Shown: positions 1 through 9,179, numbered from the stretch's first letter. The stretch is DNA of 64,000 nucleotides from Vibrio sp. 10N.286.49.B3 (GCF_002873395.1 NZ_MCUV01000024.1:124001-188000), one strand, 5' to 3'. The notes: generated by a model from the sequence alone, not told the origin. Made by a program: numbers and translations.

Positions 1-171
1 GTGCTGTCTGATAAGTAATAAAAAGCATAGAATTAGTCGCATAAATACTTTGACTAATCACCAACGGTAGAAAAAGAGTACAGAACCATAACTTCATGTA
101 AAACCTCAAGCTTAGAGAGAATTGCGTGGCAGTATTCAGTATAGTCTCTTTGGCATAATAGGAAGGCAGGC

Positions 172-960
172 TTGAAAAAGACAACGAGAAACTTACACCC
201 TTCATTAGTGATAGCGGATGCACCATCGGATGTATTTATGAATTTCGAGGCATTTTTATCCAATACTGAAACGAGAAATCACAGTCATTCATGGGGACAA
301 GTGCAGCTAATTAGTGGCGGTATTTTAGAAATGAAGGCGGAAGATACCCGTTTTCTCGCTCCACCACATTTAGCCATTTGGGTACCCGCTGGAGTGAAGC
401 ATTACAGTTATAATCGCAAGCCGTTGGATTATTGCTCTATCAATGTTGCCCACCATCTAACTCATCAGTTTCCTAGCCAAACCAGTTTAATTAAAGTCAG
501 CCCAATCGTCTCTGCCATTATTGATGATTTTCGTCATCGTAAAGTGAACATTGCTCAAGAGGGGACCGATAAGCGTTTGGTACAAGTGTTACTCGATCAA
601 TTAGCCACTGAAAACATTGAGCCACACTTTTTGCCTTCAAGTCAGCATAAATACCTTGCTCCAATATTAACTGCACTTGAAGAAAATCCGATCAATGAAG
701 GCTCACTTGCTAATTGGGCGCAGAAAGTTCATACCACAGAACGCACTCTAGCACGTTACTGTCAGAGTGAATTGGGCATGAGCTTTACTGAGTGGCGTTT
801 AAGGGTGCGCTATTTGTACTCGCTGGATTTGTTGCGTAAGGGGCAGTCGGTGAAAGAGGTTGCTCTGACGTTAGGTTATAAGCAAGCGAGTTCATTTATC
901 GGAATGTTTAAAAGATACGCTGGGGTAACGCCAGATCAATATAAGAGCCGCTTACTTTGA
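172..960 (+). CDS. AraC family transcriptional regulator (cupin + HTH)
   Basis: A 262-residue DNA-binding regulator. The N-terminal half is a cupin-like sensor domain (HSHSWGQVQLI, then APPHLAIWVPAGVKH), and the C-terminal ~100 residues form a double helix-turn-helix of the AraC/XylS type (ERTLARYCQSELGMSFTEWR, then VKEVALTLGYKQASSFIGMF, ending GVTPDQYK). The layout and length match the NimR/YeaM-like group. The start is a TTG preceded by AGGAAGG at 160-166; no ATG lies at a suitable place. Regulators of this group usually control a neighbouring efflux or transport gene, but the region to the left is cut by the window edge and the gene to the right faces the opposite way, so the target is unknown. 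Confidence 0.9.
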   Translation: MKKTTRNLHPSLVIADAPSDVFMNFEAFLSNTETRNHSHSWGQVQLISGGILEMKAEDTRFLAPPHLAIWVPAGVKHYSYNRKPLDYCSINVAHHLTHQFPSQTSLIKVSPIVSAIIDDFRHRKVNIAQEGTDKRLVQVLLDQLATENIEPHFLPSSQHKYLAPILTALEENPINEGSLANWAQKVHTTERTLARYCQSELGMSFTEWRLRVRYLYSLDLLRKGQSVKEVALTLGYKQASSFIGMFKRYAGVTPDQYKSRLL

Positions 961-1021
961 TTTTATTATAGTAAAGACATACAGACCGCAAATTTACGGT
1001 CGATATGGCATCACTTGTCGG

Positions 1022-1942
1022 TTACTTTTGGGCTAAAACGAAGTCCAAGCCACCGACAATGGCAGCAACTTGAGCACTATTACACTCTTCATCCGTTACT
1101 GCTGGGCTATCAGGGTAAACTTCCGTTGTCGAACCGTATTGGCAGTTTGTCATCCCACCACATAGCGCGAGCTTTTTCATTGGGTAGTTAATTACCCCAG
1201 TTTGCACAACAGGTGAACCGATAATTTCACCCTGATCATCAGCAGGTGCAATATGAGTCACTTTTTCTACTGACTCGATGATAGCGCGCTGAAAATCAGG
1301 CATTGGGTTTTCTGTATCACCAACCGTATAGAAACCATCAGGGATCATACCGCGGGTGTATTCTAACCCTTCTCTTGCCATTAGTGCTGGGCGAAATTCA
1401 GTTTCATCACTGTCAGTTGTCTCATGCAGATCAATATGCATTAAGATTTGATCATCAAGTTGGGCAACAAAAGCCATGATCGCAGCAGATTCTTCAGCAG
1501 GGCTATCAGCATAAAAAGAGCGGTTAGGATCTATCGCAAGTGGATTCCAACGGTTGATCACTTCGTATCCCCAAGGGCTAATGCAAGGTGCTACGATGAT
1601 ATTCACGCGATCGCTATATTGCTCGGCGTGAGTGTTTAAAAATTGTAAGGCACCGTGTACACCACTGGTTTCGTAGCCGTGCACACCACCGGTAATTAAA
1701 ATGGTGGCTTTGTTGCTATCCCACTGTTTTGATTTGATTGCGAAAAGTGGAAAACGTTCTGGGTCGTAGCTTAATGCGCCGTACTGTTCAATATCAAAGC
1801 GATCACTTAGAGCGTGTATTTTCGAAACGACTTCTTGTTGATATGAACGTTTTACCGTTATCTGTTTGCGCCAAGCGAGTTTGTCAGCATCTGTCCACGC
1901 CTGACCTGGTGTACCAATAGGGTAAAATTGTTGAGTGTCCAT
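1022..1942 (-). CDS. M14 / succinylglutamate desuccinylase-like zinc amidohydrolase
   Basis: A 306-residue cytoplasmic protein with no signal peptide. The motif GGVHGYETSG supplies the His and Glu ligands expected of M14-type metallopeptidases and aspartoacylase/AstE relatives. The third ligand is probably in MHIDLHETTDSDETEF. NPLAIDPNRSF resembles the substrate-binding NP..DLNR segment of this group. It most likely hydrolyses a terminal amide or acyl-amino acid bond; the substrate cannot be told from sequence. The start ATG at 1942 is preceded on the minus strand by AAGGTGA. It appears monocistronic, downstream of and in the same direction as pyrC but separated from it by a terminator. Confidence 0.8.
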   Translation of the reverse strand: MDTQQFYPIGTPGQAWTDADKLAWRKQITVKRSYQQEVVSKIHALSDRFDIEQYGALSYDPERFPLFAIKSKQWDSNKATILITGGVHGYETSGVHGALQFLNTHAEQYSDRVNIIVAPCISPWGYEVINRWNPLAIDPNRSFYADSPAEESAAIMAFVAQLDDQILMHIDLHETTDSDETEFRPALMAREGLEYTRGMIPDGFYTVGDTENPMPDFQRAIIESVEKVTHIAPADDQGEIIGSPVVQTGVINYPMKKLALCGGMTNCQYGSTTEVYPDSPAVTDEECNSAQVAAIVGGLDFVLAQK

Positions 1943-1977
1943 ATAGTCACCTTTTGATGAATGTGAATAATAAAAAA

Positions 1978-2004
1978 CAGGCGCATAGTAACACTATACG
2001 CCTG
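1978..2004 (-). terminator. Rho-independent terminator of pyrC
   Basis: On the minus strand a 12-bp hairpin (arms 1978-1989 and 1993-2004, one C-A mismatch) is followed by a T-rich tract beginning TTTTTTATT. It lies about 50 nt after the pyrC stop codon. Confidence 0.75.
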
Positions 2005-2056
2005 TGGATGTTATTTGAGATAAACGATGAAATTATCGAACTATTAACACACTATT

Positions 2057-3085
2057 TTATTTAACGCACCACTGAATCGCTTCACCAGCACGGATTGGTA
2101 CGACAATATCTTGACCAAAAGGCATTGTATCAGCAACAGACCATGCTTCTTTCGTTAGCGTTACGCTATCGGCATTACGTGGCTGACCATAGAAATCAGG
2201 TCCGTTATGGCTAGCAAACGCTTCTAAATTCTCTAGTTTGCCTTCTTGCTCAAAGACTTCAGCGTATAACTCTAATGCAGCGTGAGCAGTATAAGAGCCT
2301 GCACAACCACAGGCTGCTTCTTTCTTACCTTTACCGTGTGGTGCAGAGTCTGTTCCTAAGAAGAACTTCTTGCTACCGCTTGTCGCAGCGCTGATTAACG
2401 CTTGCTGGTGGGTATTACGCTTAAGGATAGGTAGACAGTAGAAGTGCGGTTTGATCCCCCCCACTAGCATATGGTTGCGGTTATAAAGAAGGTGATGAGC
2501 CGTGATCGTTGCAGCAACGTTATCGTTGGCATTGTTTACAAATTCAGTCGCTTCTGCCGTTGTAATATGCTCAACAACAATTTTTAAATTTGGGAAATCA
2601 TTAACGATAGGTGCTAACACGGTATCTAAGAAAATCTTCTCACGATCAAAGATATCAATCTCATGGGTTGTCACTTCGCCATGAATCAGTAAAAGCATAC
2701 CGACTTCTTGCATTGCTTCGAAAACAGGGTAGATGTTTTTAGCGTTAGTCACACCAGAATCAGAGTTGGTTGTTGCGCCTGCTGGGTAGAGTTTAGCTGC
2801 CACAACAGCGCCAGAGGCTTTAGCTGCACGAATCTCTTCTGGTGTTGTATTGTCGGTAAGGTATAGCGCCATTAAAGGAGTAAATTGCGCTTTAGGCTGC
2901 TCGGCCATGATACGTTCGCGGTAGGCTAATGCCATCTTGGTATCAGTGACAGGTGGGATAGTGTTAGGCATGATCAAAGCGCGGCCATTGTAACGGCTAA
3001 TATCTCGTACTGTATCTGCAAGTACATCACCATCTCTAAGGTGTACGTGCCAGTCATCAGGTCGTGTGATCGTAAGTGTTGTCAT
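2057..3085 (-). CDS. pyrC: dihydroorotase
   Basis: Catalyses ring closure of N-carbamoyl-aspartate to dihydroorotate, step three of de novo pyrimidine synthesis. The 342-residue product has the class II PyrC signature: the metal-binding [11 protein letters not shown] near the N terminus, [14 protein letters not shown] carrying the Lys that bridges the two zinc ions, LLIHGEVT and VVEHITT with further His ligands, and [14 protein letters not shown] with the catalytic Asp. The start at 3085 (MTTLTITRP) is chosen because GGGAG lies just upstream; a longer reading to 3151 would add 22 unconserved residues. A PurR-like box lies upstream at 3146-3161. It is divergent from the YcbX-like gene. Confidence 0.97.
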   Translation of the reverse strand: MTTLTITRPDDWHVHLRDGDVLADTVRDISRYNGRALIMPNTIPPVTDTKMALAYRERIMAEQPKAQFTPLMALYLTDNTTPEEIRAAKASGAVVAAKLYPAGATTNSDSGVTNAKNIYPVFEAMQEVGMLLLIHGEVTTHEIDIFDREKIFLDTVLAPIVNDFPNLKIVVEHITTAEATEFVNNANDNVAATITAHHLLYNRNHMLVGGIKPHFYCLPILKRNTHQQALISAATSGSKKFFLGTDSAPHGKGKKEAACGCAGSYTAHAALELYAEVFEQEGKLENLEAFASHNGPDFYGQPRNADSVTLTKEAWSVADTMPFGQDIVVPIRAGEAIQWCVK

Positions 3086-3145
3086 TATTAGCTCCCACCA
3101 ATTAAAAGTTATGCGATTGGAGCCTAACAGCAGCGAAAAATGTGA

Positions 3146-3161
3146 ATGCAATCGCTTCCGT
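3146..3161. promoter_or_regulatory. candidate PurR operator upstream of pyrC
   Basis: The 16-bp ATGCAATCGCTTCCGT agrees at 12 of 16 positions with the remembered E. coli PurR consensus ACGCAAACGTTTTCGT. It sits 60-75 bp upstream of the pyrC start, and E. coli pyrC is a known PurR target. It could also act on the divergent YcbX-like gene. Identification rests on visual matching only. Confidence 0.5.
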
Positions 3162-3301
3162 TTAGGCGACAGGATGATAGTAGAAAAGACGTTTTATTTC
3201 ATCCTATTTCTACTACTTGGTGTATTATTTGTTTTAGTAAGAGGGAATTCACCATTTCTTACTCATATTTATACTTATTTTTAGGTCGCAAAGAGGTTGC
3301 T

Positions 3302-4465
3302 ATGTCATCTCACTTTTCAGTGTTATCGCAGATAAATGTTTATCCCGTTAAGTCATTAAGTGGTATTGCACTTTCTACAACCTGGGTCGAAAAGCAAGGA
3401 CTGACCTTTGATCGTCGATTTATGTTGGCATTAGAAAATGGCCGTATGGTTACCGCTCGTCAATATCCAAATATGGTAAAAGTCACCACGACCTTACTAG
3501 CAGATGGCTTAATGGTGTCTTATCCAGGTCTAAATAGCTTAAGAATTTGTTATGCAGACTTTAAAAAGCAATCAACACCAGCGAGCGTTTGGGATGATGA
3601 CTTTATGGCTTATACCACGACCGATGAAGCGAATGAGTGGTTCTCACGTGTCGTAGGCCAACCCGTTGAGTTACTTTATACCGGTGAGCAGTCAGGGCGT
3701 GTGCGAGAGAAGCTTGGCCATAACGTCAGTTTTGCCGATGGTTATCCAGTGTTGATGATTAGTCAGGCCTCATTAGATGAACTTAACCGACGTAGCCCTG
3801 AATTACATTCAATGGAACAATTTAGAACCAACTTAGTGGTATCCGGTGATGAGCCATTTATTGAGGATAGCTGGAAAAAAATTCGTATAGGTGAGGTTGA
3901 ATTTGAAATCGTTAAGCCTTGCGAGCGCTGCATATTAACGACGGTTGATGTTGAAAGTGGTAAATTTAGGTCGACAAAAGAGCCTTTAAATACTTTGCAG
4001 CAATTTAGAGCGAATGATGATGGTGCGGTGTTTTTTGGTCAGAACTTGATAGCAAAAAACGAAGGTATCATTAAAGCAGGCGATCAAATTGTGGTGCTCG
4101 AAAGCAAAGAAAAAGATCACTACATTGATTCATGGATCGACGACGATGAATTAATACTCACTGAGGATCTTAATGATCTTCCCGATGTAATTGATGAGCC
4201 AGAAGTTAAGACCGTAAAAATTCGCATTGATGGTCACACATTCTCTGGTGATAACCAAACAACGCTATTAGAACAAGCAGAATTAGCCGGTGTACCGCTC
4301 GCGAATAGCTGTCGCTCTGGTATATGTGGGGCGTGTAAAGTGACCGTTGAGTCAGGGAAAGTGAAGCAAGAATCCGCTCCGGCACTAAAAGAAAATGAAC
4401 AGTATCTTGGTAAGGCTTTAGCGTGTTGCTGTGTACCTGAGACTGATGTAGAGATTCGTTCATAA
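3302..4465 (+). CDS. YcbX-like MOSC domain protein with C-terminal 2Fe-2S ferredoxin
   Basis: A 387-residue protein resembling E. coli YcbX, a molybdenum-cofactor enzyme that reduces N-hydroxylated base analogues. Order: MOSC N-terminal beta-barrel (INVYPVKSLSGIAL), MOSC core with the cofactor-binding Cys expected in EIVKPCERCILTTVD, a linker, then a plant-type ferredoxin with CRSGICGACKV and a fourth Cys in the LACCC segment. The start at 3302 is preferred because AAAGAGG precedes it and the family begins at this point; the open frame extends to 3146 without a matching N terminus. It is divergent from pyrC. A hairpin terminator follows at 4483-4512. Confidence 0.92.
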   Translation: MSSHFSVLSQINVYPVKSLSGIALSTTWVEKQGLTFDRRFMLALENGRMVTARQYPNMVKVTTTLLADGLMVSYPGLNSLRICYADFKKQSTPASVWDDDFMAYTTTDEANEWFSRVVGQPVELLYTGEQSGRVREKLGHNVSFADGYPVLMISQASLDELNRRSPELHSMEQFRTNLVVSGDEPFIEDSWKKIRIGEVEFEIVKPCERCILTTVDVESGKFRSTKEPLNTLQQFRANDDGAVFFGQNLIAKNEGIIKAGDQIVVLESKEKDHYIDSWIDDDELILTEDLNDLPDVIDEPEVKTVKIRIDGHTFSGDNQTTLLEQAELAGVPLANSCRSGICGACKVTVESGKVKQESAPALKENEQYLGKALACCCVPETDVEIRS

Positions 4466-4482
4466 TTAATGATAAAAATAAA

Positions 4483-4512
4483 ACATCAAAGGGCAGTTAT
4501 ACCCTTTGATGT
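4483..4512. terminator. bidirectional terminator between ycbX-like gene and nadE
   Basis: A perfect 11-bp inverted repeat (ACATCAAAGGG / CCCTTTGATGT) with an 8-nt loop lies between two converging genes. The minus-strand copy is followed by a T-rich tract, so it should work best for nadE. Confidence 0.8.
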
Positions 4513-4549
4513 TTGCTACGCTATTTCTGATCACTGACTTTGATTGGCA

Positions 4550-5380
4550 TTAGTCGTAAATTGTCGGAATAGGTAGGCGCTTATGTTGAGTGGCGTTATA
4601 TATGCTGATAAGTCGGTTAGCAACATCAGCAGAAACAGGCTTTCCTTCTAAGAAATCATCAATTTGGTCATAGGTTAAATTGAGAGCATCTTCGTCCGCT
4701 TTTTGAGGCGCTAATTCTTCTAAATCAGCTGTTGGCACTTTATGTACGAGCGTTTTAGGAGCACCAAGAGCATCGGCTAATTCACGTACTTGACGCTTGC
4801 TAAGACCAAATAGCGGCGCCATATCACAAGCGCCATCACCAAACTTAGTATAGAAACCAGTAATGTTCTCTGCTGAGTGATCCGTTCCTAATACAAGACC
4901 GCCGACGTAGCCTGCAATCTCATATTGTGCCACCATGCGTGCTCTTGCTTTCACATTACCTTTTACAAAATCAAGCTTTGCGTTATCTGTTGGTAATAGA
5001 CCTGTGTGCGCTAGAGCAACATGAGAAGCGGCATGCAATCCGTCAACACCTTCTTTGATATTGACAGAAACAGAATGGCTTGGCTGAATAAATGAAAGTG
5101 CTAATTGTGCTTCATCTTCATCTTTTTGTTCGCCATAAGGTAGACGAACAGCAATAAACTGATAATCACTATTTTGCGCCGTTTCATTCAATTCATTAAT
5201 CGCTAATTGCGCTAAACGTCCACATGTTGTGGAATCGACACCGCCACTGATACCGAGTACAAGAGTTTTGCACCCAGAGTCTACGAGACGTTGTTTGATA
5301 AAAGTCACGCGGCGCTCAATTTCAAAAATAGGATCAATTGAAGGCAAGACACGCATTTCATCACGAATAAGTTGTTCCAT
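4550..5380 (-). CDS. nadE: ammonia-dependent NAD+ synthetase
   Basis: Converts deamido-NAD+ to NAD+ using ammonia and ATP. The 276-residue length fits the ammonia-dependent form, without an N-terminal nitrilase domain. The ATP-pyrophosphatase P-loop [16 protein letters not shown] sits near residues 42-57. Other conserved segments are [39 protein letters not shown] and [12 protein letters not shown]. The ATG at 5380 follows AAGGAAA. The next gene, divergent, encodes a NadD-like adenylyltransferase, so the two form a small NAD-metabolism pair. Confidence 0.97.
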   Translation of the reverse strand: MEQLIRDEMRVLPSIDPIFEIERRVTFIKQRLVDSGCKTLVLGISGGVDSTTCGRLAQLAINELNETAQNSDYQFIAVRLPYGEQKDEDEAQLALSFIQPSHSVSVNIKEGVDGLHAASHVALAHTGLLPTDNAKLDFVKGNVKARARMVAQYEIAGYVGGLVLGTDHSAENITGFYTKFGDGACDMAPLFGLSKRQVRELADALGAPKTLVHKVPTADLEELAPQKADEDALNLTYDQIDDFLEGKPVSADVANRLISIYNATQHKRLPIPTIYD

Positions 5381-5480
5381 GAGATTTCCTTTCCTGCGGT
5401 GATATAAAAAAATGATTTACGTAGTATCATACCTAAATCAGACAATTAAAAAACTCTAAATGAATAAGGCAATCAAACTG

Positions 5481-6011
5481 ATGAAAAAAATCGCGATATT
5501 TGGTAGTGCATTCAATCCACCGAGCCGAGGTCATCAAAGTGTGATTGAATCATTAAGCCATTTTGATCTTGTTTTACTCGAGCCTAGTATTGCTCATGCT
5601 TGGGGGAAAGAGATGCTGGATTATACGATCCGCTGCCAGCTGGTGGATGAGTTTGTGGAAGATTTAGGTCTGGGGAATATCCAGAGATCAACCTTAGAGC
5701 AGGAGCTTCATATACCAGGACAAAGTGTGACCACCTTCGCAGTATTAGAAAAAGCACAAGCTATCTACCCTGATTGCGATATTACTTTTGTCGTTGGACC
5801 AGATAATTTTTTTAATTTTGCTAAGTTTTATAATGCACAACAGATTATGCAACGTTGGTCTGTGATAGCGATGCCAGAGAAAGTGAATATCCGCAGTACC
5901 GATATTCGTAATGCGATTAGTCGCGGTGAGTGTACAGCGAGCTTAACCACACCACGTGTCACAAAAATGTTGCAGAGAAATGATCTGTATAAGATAATTA
6001 ACAATCATTGA
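5481..6011 (+). CDS. NadD-like nicotinate-nucleotide adenylyltransferase family protein
   Basis: A 176-residue nucleotidyltransferase of the HIGH superfamily. IAIFGSAFNPPSRGHQSVI is the N-terminal nucleotide-binding loop with the (H/R)GH element, and the C-terminal VNIRSTDIRNAI matches the ISST.IR motif of NadD/NMNAT enzymes. VVGPDNFFNFAKF fits the NadD pattern (GaDnl..l..W). It probably joins ATP to NaMN or a similar mononucleotide. A true nadD usually lies elsewhere in Vibrionaceae, so this may be a paralogue. The start at 5481 (MKKIAIFG) is preferred to 5460 because of an AAGG upstream and family alignment. It is divergent from nadE. Confidence 0.8.
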   Translation: MKKIAIFGSAFNPPSRGHQSVIESLSHFDLVLLEPSIAHAWGKEMLDYTIRCQLVDEFVEDLGLGNIQRSTLEQELHIPGQSVTTFAVLEKAQAIYPDCDITFVVGPDNFFNFAKFYNAQQIMQRWSVIAMPEKVNIRSTDIRNAISRGECTASLTTPRVTKMLQRNDLYKIINNH

Positions 6012-6029
6012 TTACCTGTTTGAGGACCC

Positions 6030-6506
6030 ATGAACTATAAGCCTTATCTCATCTCTATTGCTATAGGTGTGTCCTCTTCAGCCTCTGCTGGCTGTGATTT
6101 TTTACAGCGCTCAATCATGTTTTTTGATAATGAAGAATTGTCTTGGTGTCATAACTTAGCAGATAGCTTAGATTCGGTTTCCTATCAAGTCATCACTTTA
6201 GGTGGTTTGCTTGGTGAGGAGCCTCAAGATCATTACTGGGAGAACTGGGCATTACAGCCAGAGGATGCGCCATTATTTAGCCAACATATTTCAGATAATC
6301 ATTTTGGTGTTGGAGTATGGATGCCAGAAGAGTTATTGGAAATAGAGAGCCAAATGACAACGGAAGAGTGGTTGCGCAATCATGGTTTGCAGTTGAGTGT
6401 TGGTTTTGGCAATAAAAAATATGGAGAACCACGCTTTCGAGTCGATTATCGATGGCATGATTCTCACGATGGCGATCTAATGATGCAGATTGAGGTGCCT
6501 TTCTAA
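6030..6506 (+). CDS. exported protein of unknown function
   Basis: A 158-residue protein I do not recognise. A short signal peptide ends at about residue 20 (SSSASAG), after which the mature part starts with a Cys; only one further Cys is visible near residue 39, so a disulfide is possible. The middle is acidic with several Trp residues, and the end (FRVDYRWHDSHDGDLMMQIEVPF) looks like paired beta strands. GAGGACCC precedes the ATG. It starts 18 nt after the NadD-like gene and may be co-transcribed with it. It converges on the next gene with only 6 nt between stops. Confidence 0.7.
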   Translation: MNYKPYLISIAIGVSSSASAGCDFLQRSIMFFDNEELSWCHNLADSLDSVSYQVITLGGLLGEEPQDHYWENWALQPEDAPLFSQHISDNHFGVGVWMPEELLEIESQMTTEEWLRNHGLQLSVGFGNKKYGEPRFRVDYRWHDSHDGDLMMQIEVPF

Positions 6507-6512
6507 GCTGTC

Positions 6513-7121
6513 TTAGATTAACTCACCAAATGCAAGTAGACATAACTGATCAAACTCTTCATTCCTACCTGAAAATAGTTCATCAATCACAAGCTGTTTT
6601 TTACTCCCTGATAGCAGTCTTTTCTTCGCTTCTCTTAACATCATAACAAGGTGCTGTGATTGGTCTAAATTATGCTCGCACTCTGGATACCAAGCATTTA
6701 ATTGTTGACCTAAGTGTGACTCTTTTAGCTGTGGCTTTAATGCCGTCATTTCTACTTTTAATACTGCAAGTAGATCTTTGAGGTGTGTCTCATCCGTTAC
6801 TTGCAAAGAGAGCTTATTAATAATCGCTTGGGTAAGTACAGATAGCGTTACATGACCTGCTTTTAATGGCAAAGGATCAGAGATGCGAGCGGAGAATTCG
6901 ACTTGATGAACTTGCGTATTAGGGAAGTAAGTCATAGAGACTAAGCAGTCAAATGGGATCCAAAGACTTTGCCCTGGCTCAATGGTGTACTCTTTTTTAC
7001 CAAGACGAGCAAGAATCAACCCCTGCTGAACAGATATTAGGCTATGTTTGAGTACCTTTTTCCTTGGTGTTATAGCAATAAAAGGAAAGTTAATATTTTG
7101 GTATTCAATTGCGTAATTCAT
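6513..7121 (-). CDS. AraC-type cupin sensor domain protein lacking an HTH
   Basis: A 202-residue protein whose first half resembles the sensor cupin of AraC regulators (SLISVQQGLILARLGKKEYTIEPGQSLWIPFDCLVSMTYFPNTQVHQVEF). The C-terminal 90 residues are helical but show no recognisable AraC double helix-turn-helix signature. It could be a degenerate or truncated regulator, a ligand sensor, or a member of a conserved Vibrio family of its own; the sequence does not decide. There is no signal peptide. A weak AAAGG lies about 9 nt before the ATG. It converges with the exported protein at 6030-6506 and diverges from the acyltransferase. Confidence 0.6.
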   Translation of the reverse strand: MNYAIEYQNINFPFIAITPRKKVLKHSLISVQQGLILARLGKKEYTIEPGQSLWIPFDCLVSMTYFPNTQVHQVEFSARISDPLPLKAGHVTLSVLTQAIINKLSLQVTDETHLKDLLAVLKVEMTALKPQLKESHLGQQLNAWYPECEHNLDQSQHLVMMLREAKKRLLSGSKKQLVIDELFSGRNEEFDQLCLLAFGELI

Positions 7122-7298
7122 AGTTCAAGCCTTTATTTATGGGGGGCTAAGGTTAACGCTTATCATCATTAAAACCAAGTATAAGCACCATTTTTACGAT
7201 CATTCTGGTCCGACCTTGTTAAAAGTATGGTTTACATAGCTGCGACTGTCGATAAGTATGGGTAGAATAAGAAAGATTTTTTCTTATTGTAGTGAGTT

Positions 7299-8405
7299 AT
7301 GACTTCTAAAACCGATCCGTATCATGATATTCGTCCATATAATGACGATGAAATCCCTTTAGCCATTAATCGTTTAATTAATGATGAAGAGTTTATTAAT
7401 GCGATTTTGCAACATCGTTTCTCTCATCAGGCTGATTGGGTAAAAACTGTCGCTAGCCCATTTTTACGTATTTACTTAAAGGTAAAGTGGAGTAAATATC
7501 ACTCGGTTGAAGATATTCAAGCAGAAGTTAAGAAGTACTTATCAGACGCTCTATCGGAAACGACGCAAGGTGTGACTTTTTCAGGCTTAGAGCAATTAAA
7601 CCCAGATGAAGCCTACTTGTTTATTTCTAATCATCGTGACATTGCATTGGATCCAGCATTGGTTAACTATGCCTTGCATCAAGCAAATCATCGCACAGTG
7701 AGAATTGCTATTGGTGATAATTTACTTAAAAAAGCCTGTACAACAGAGTTAATGCGTTTGAATAAGAGTTTTATTGTTAAGCGTTCGGCGAAAGGACCGC
7801 GTGAGATGATGAAAGTGTTAGGGCAACTATCATCCTATATTAAACACTCACTAGAAACGAAGAACTCGATTTGGATCGCACAAAAAGAAGGACGTGCTAA
7901 AGATGGTAATGATTTTACCGATCCTGCTATTTTAAAAATGTTTCATGTTGAAGGTCGTAAGCAAAAAATCGCATTCAATGATTATATGAAGTCGCTGAAA
8001 ATAGTTCCGGTTGCTATCTCTTATGAGAATGATCCATGTGATATCGCGAAAGCATTAGAGTTGTATGAAAAAGCAACGAATGACGGTAAGTATCAAAAAG
8101 GTGAGTTTGAAGATATTGAAAGTATCATTCAAGGCTTAACGGGTGAGAAAGGGCGCATACATGTCACTTTTGGTGATGTGCTGACCGGTGATTACTCGAC
8201 ACCAGAAGCGTTGGCAGAAGAGATTGATCGTCAGGTACATAAAAATTATCAACTCTTTCCGATTAACTTATTAGCTGCAGAACTTGATGATGAGTCGATC
8301 ACTGCTACAACTAAGCAAACATTGCAAAATAAGTTAGATGACTTGCCTCAAGGTGCTCATTCTTTTCTTATTGATGCGTATGCTAATCCGGTAAAAAATC
8401 ATTAA
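7299..8405 (+). CDS. glycerolphosphate-type acyltransferase (PlsC-like)
   Basis: A 368-residue protein with an acyltransferase core. NHRDIALDPAL near residues 109-119 is a variant of the catalytic HX4D motif (here with one extra residue spacing). RLNKSFIVKRSAKGPREMM corresponds to the second substrate-binding block, and IWIAQKEGRAKDG to the EGTRS-like block III. KIVPVAISYENDPCD matches block IV. It probably transfers an acyl chain to a lyso-phospholipid or similar acceptor at the inner membrane, although no clear transmembrane segment is present. It stands alone between divergent and convergent genes. Confidence 0.8.
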   Translation: MTSKTDPYHDIRPYNDDEIPLAINRLINDEEFINAILQHRFSHQADWVKTVASPFLRIYLKVKWSKYHSVEDIQAEVKKYLSDALSETTQGVTFSGLEQLNPDEAYLFISNHRDIALDPALVNYALHQANHRTVRIAIGDNLLKKACTTELMRLNKSFIVKRSAKGPREMMKVLGQLSSYIKHSLETKNSIWIAQKEGRAKDGNDFTDPAILKMFHVEGRKQKIAFNDYMKSLKIVPVAISYENDPCDIAKALELYEKATNDGKYQKGEFEDIESIIQGLTGEKGRIHVTFGDVLTGDYSTPEALAEEIDRQVHKNYQLFPINLLAAELDDESITATTKQTLQNKLDDLPQGAHSFLIDAYANPVKNH

Positions 8406-8474
8406 AATTAACAATTAGCTCTCTTTGTGGCTATCAATTCGATGAGCGATGTCGATGGAGAAGAGAGCTCAACT

Positions 8475-9098
8475 CTAAGGTGCAACTGCGCCACCAAGTT
8501 GTAAACTGCTAGGCCATTGAGTAATTTGGTTGCCACCTAAAAATATATTTCCATTAACCGTCATTATTTCTGGAAATGTTGTAATCGATGACCCACCGAT
8601 ATACAAATCTCCTTCAATAATGATCCCATTAGGTAGCGTTGATAATGGTGTGCGAATCACGCTTAGATCACCTCTAACTCTCAATCCGCCAGCTAAACTT
8701 TGTAAAGGAGTATCGGTAAAGTTTAGATAGCCTCCAACTCTGATATTACTAGGCCAGTGAGTAATTTTAGAGTGAGCTAAGTTAGCATAGCCTTTAATTG
8801 ATATCCCTGGATTGACTTGACGTAGCGCCCCCTCTGAAGCTTCAAGGCTACCTTCAATAATCAATGATCCTGGAAGTTGTGCTATTGGTGTTTTTGATAT
8901 GTTTAGATTGCCCTTAATAACAAGCCCATCTGGAAGTTGGCTATATGGGCTATTACGTAAGTACAAATTACCATAGTTATCTAAATGATTTAAAATTTGG
9001 TGAGGGTGGATAAGGGCGCTATGACTCAATGGGGTGTAAAGAAGTAGGTAAGCGATAAATAACTGGGTAATAATATAATTGCTGCGCTTTAGTATCAT
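8475..9098 (-). CDS. exported protein made of 20-residue leucine-rich-like repeats
   Basis: A 207-residue protein with a signal peptide (about residues 1-28, ending TPLSHSA) followed by about eight and a half tandem units of exactly 20 residues. The repeat reads approximately LPxGLxIxGxLxIxxTPIxx, with the Gly, alternate hydrophobic and TPI/SIT positions retained. This predicts an elongated beta-solenoid. Similar LP.GL.V.G.L.L..T.I repeats occur in bacterial and phage proteins of unknown role. No enzyme motif is visible. It probably acts as an extracytoplasmic binding or structural element. The repeats end abruptly with GGAVAP at the C terminus. Confidence 0.75.
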   Translation of the reverse strand: MILKRSNYIITQLFIAYLLLYTPLSHSALIHPHQILNHLDNYGNLYLRNSPYSQLPDGLVIKGNLNISKTPIAQLPGSLIIEGSLEASEGALRQVNPGISIKGYANLAHSKITHWPSNIRVGGYLNFTDTPLQSLAGGLRVRGDLSVIRTPLSTLPNGIIIEGDLYIGGSSITTFPEIMTVNGNIFLGGNQITQWPSSLQLGGAVAP

Positions 9099-9137
9099 TG
9101 ACCAGCACCGTATTTACTGCCGAGGTAGGAATAAAAA

Positions 9138-9157
9138 CGAGTAAACCAAGTTACTCG
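9138..9157 (-). terminator. terminator of the yfcZ-like gene
   Basis: On the minus strand CGAGTAA / TTACTCG forms a 7-bp stem followed by TTTTTATT, 23 nt after the stop at 9180. Confidence 0.7.
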
Positions 9158-9179
9158 CTTAATTTAGTCATTGATTGAT

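Noticed and set aside
54..263. Minus-strand open frame of 69 codons at the left edge
   Set aside because: It overlaps the AraC regulator start and has no ribosome-binding site or recognisable sequence. The left 171 bp hold nothing I can support.
985..1002. GACCG / CGGTC short hairpin between the AraC and M14 genes
   Set aside because: Only 5 bp, with no T tract; not called as a terminator.
4206..4463. Minus-strand open frame opposite the ferredoxin domain of the YcbX-like gene
   Set aside because: Its complement carries the intact CRSGICGACKV cluster of a known family, so this is a shadow frame.
8417..8469. Inverted repeat AGCTCTCTT / AAGAGAGCT after the acyltransferase gene
   Set aside because: A 35-nt loop and no T tract; it overlaps the space between convergent genes but gives no convincing terminator.
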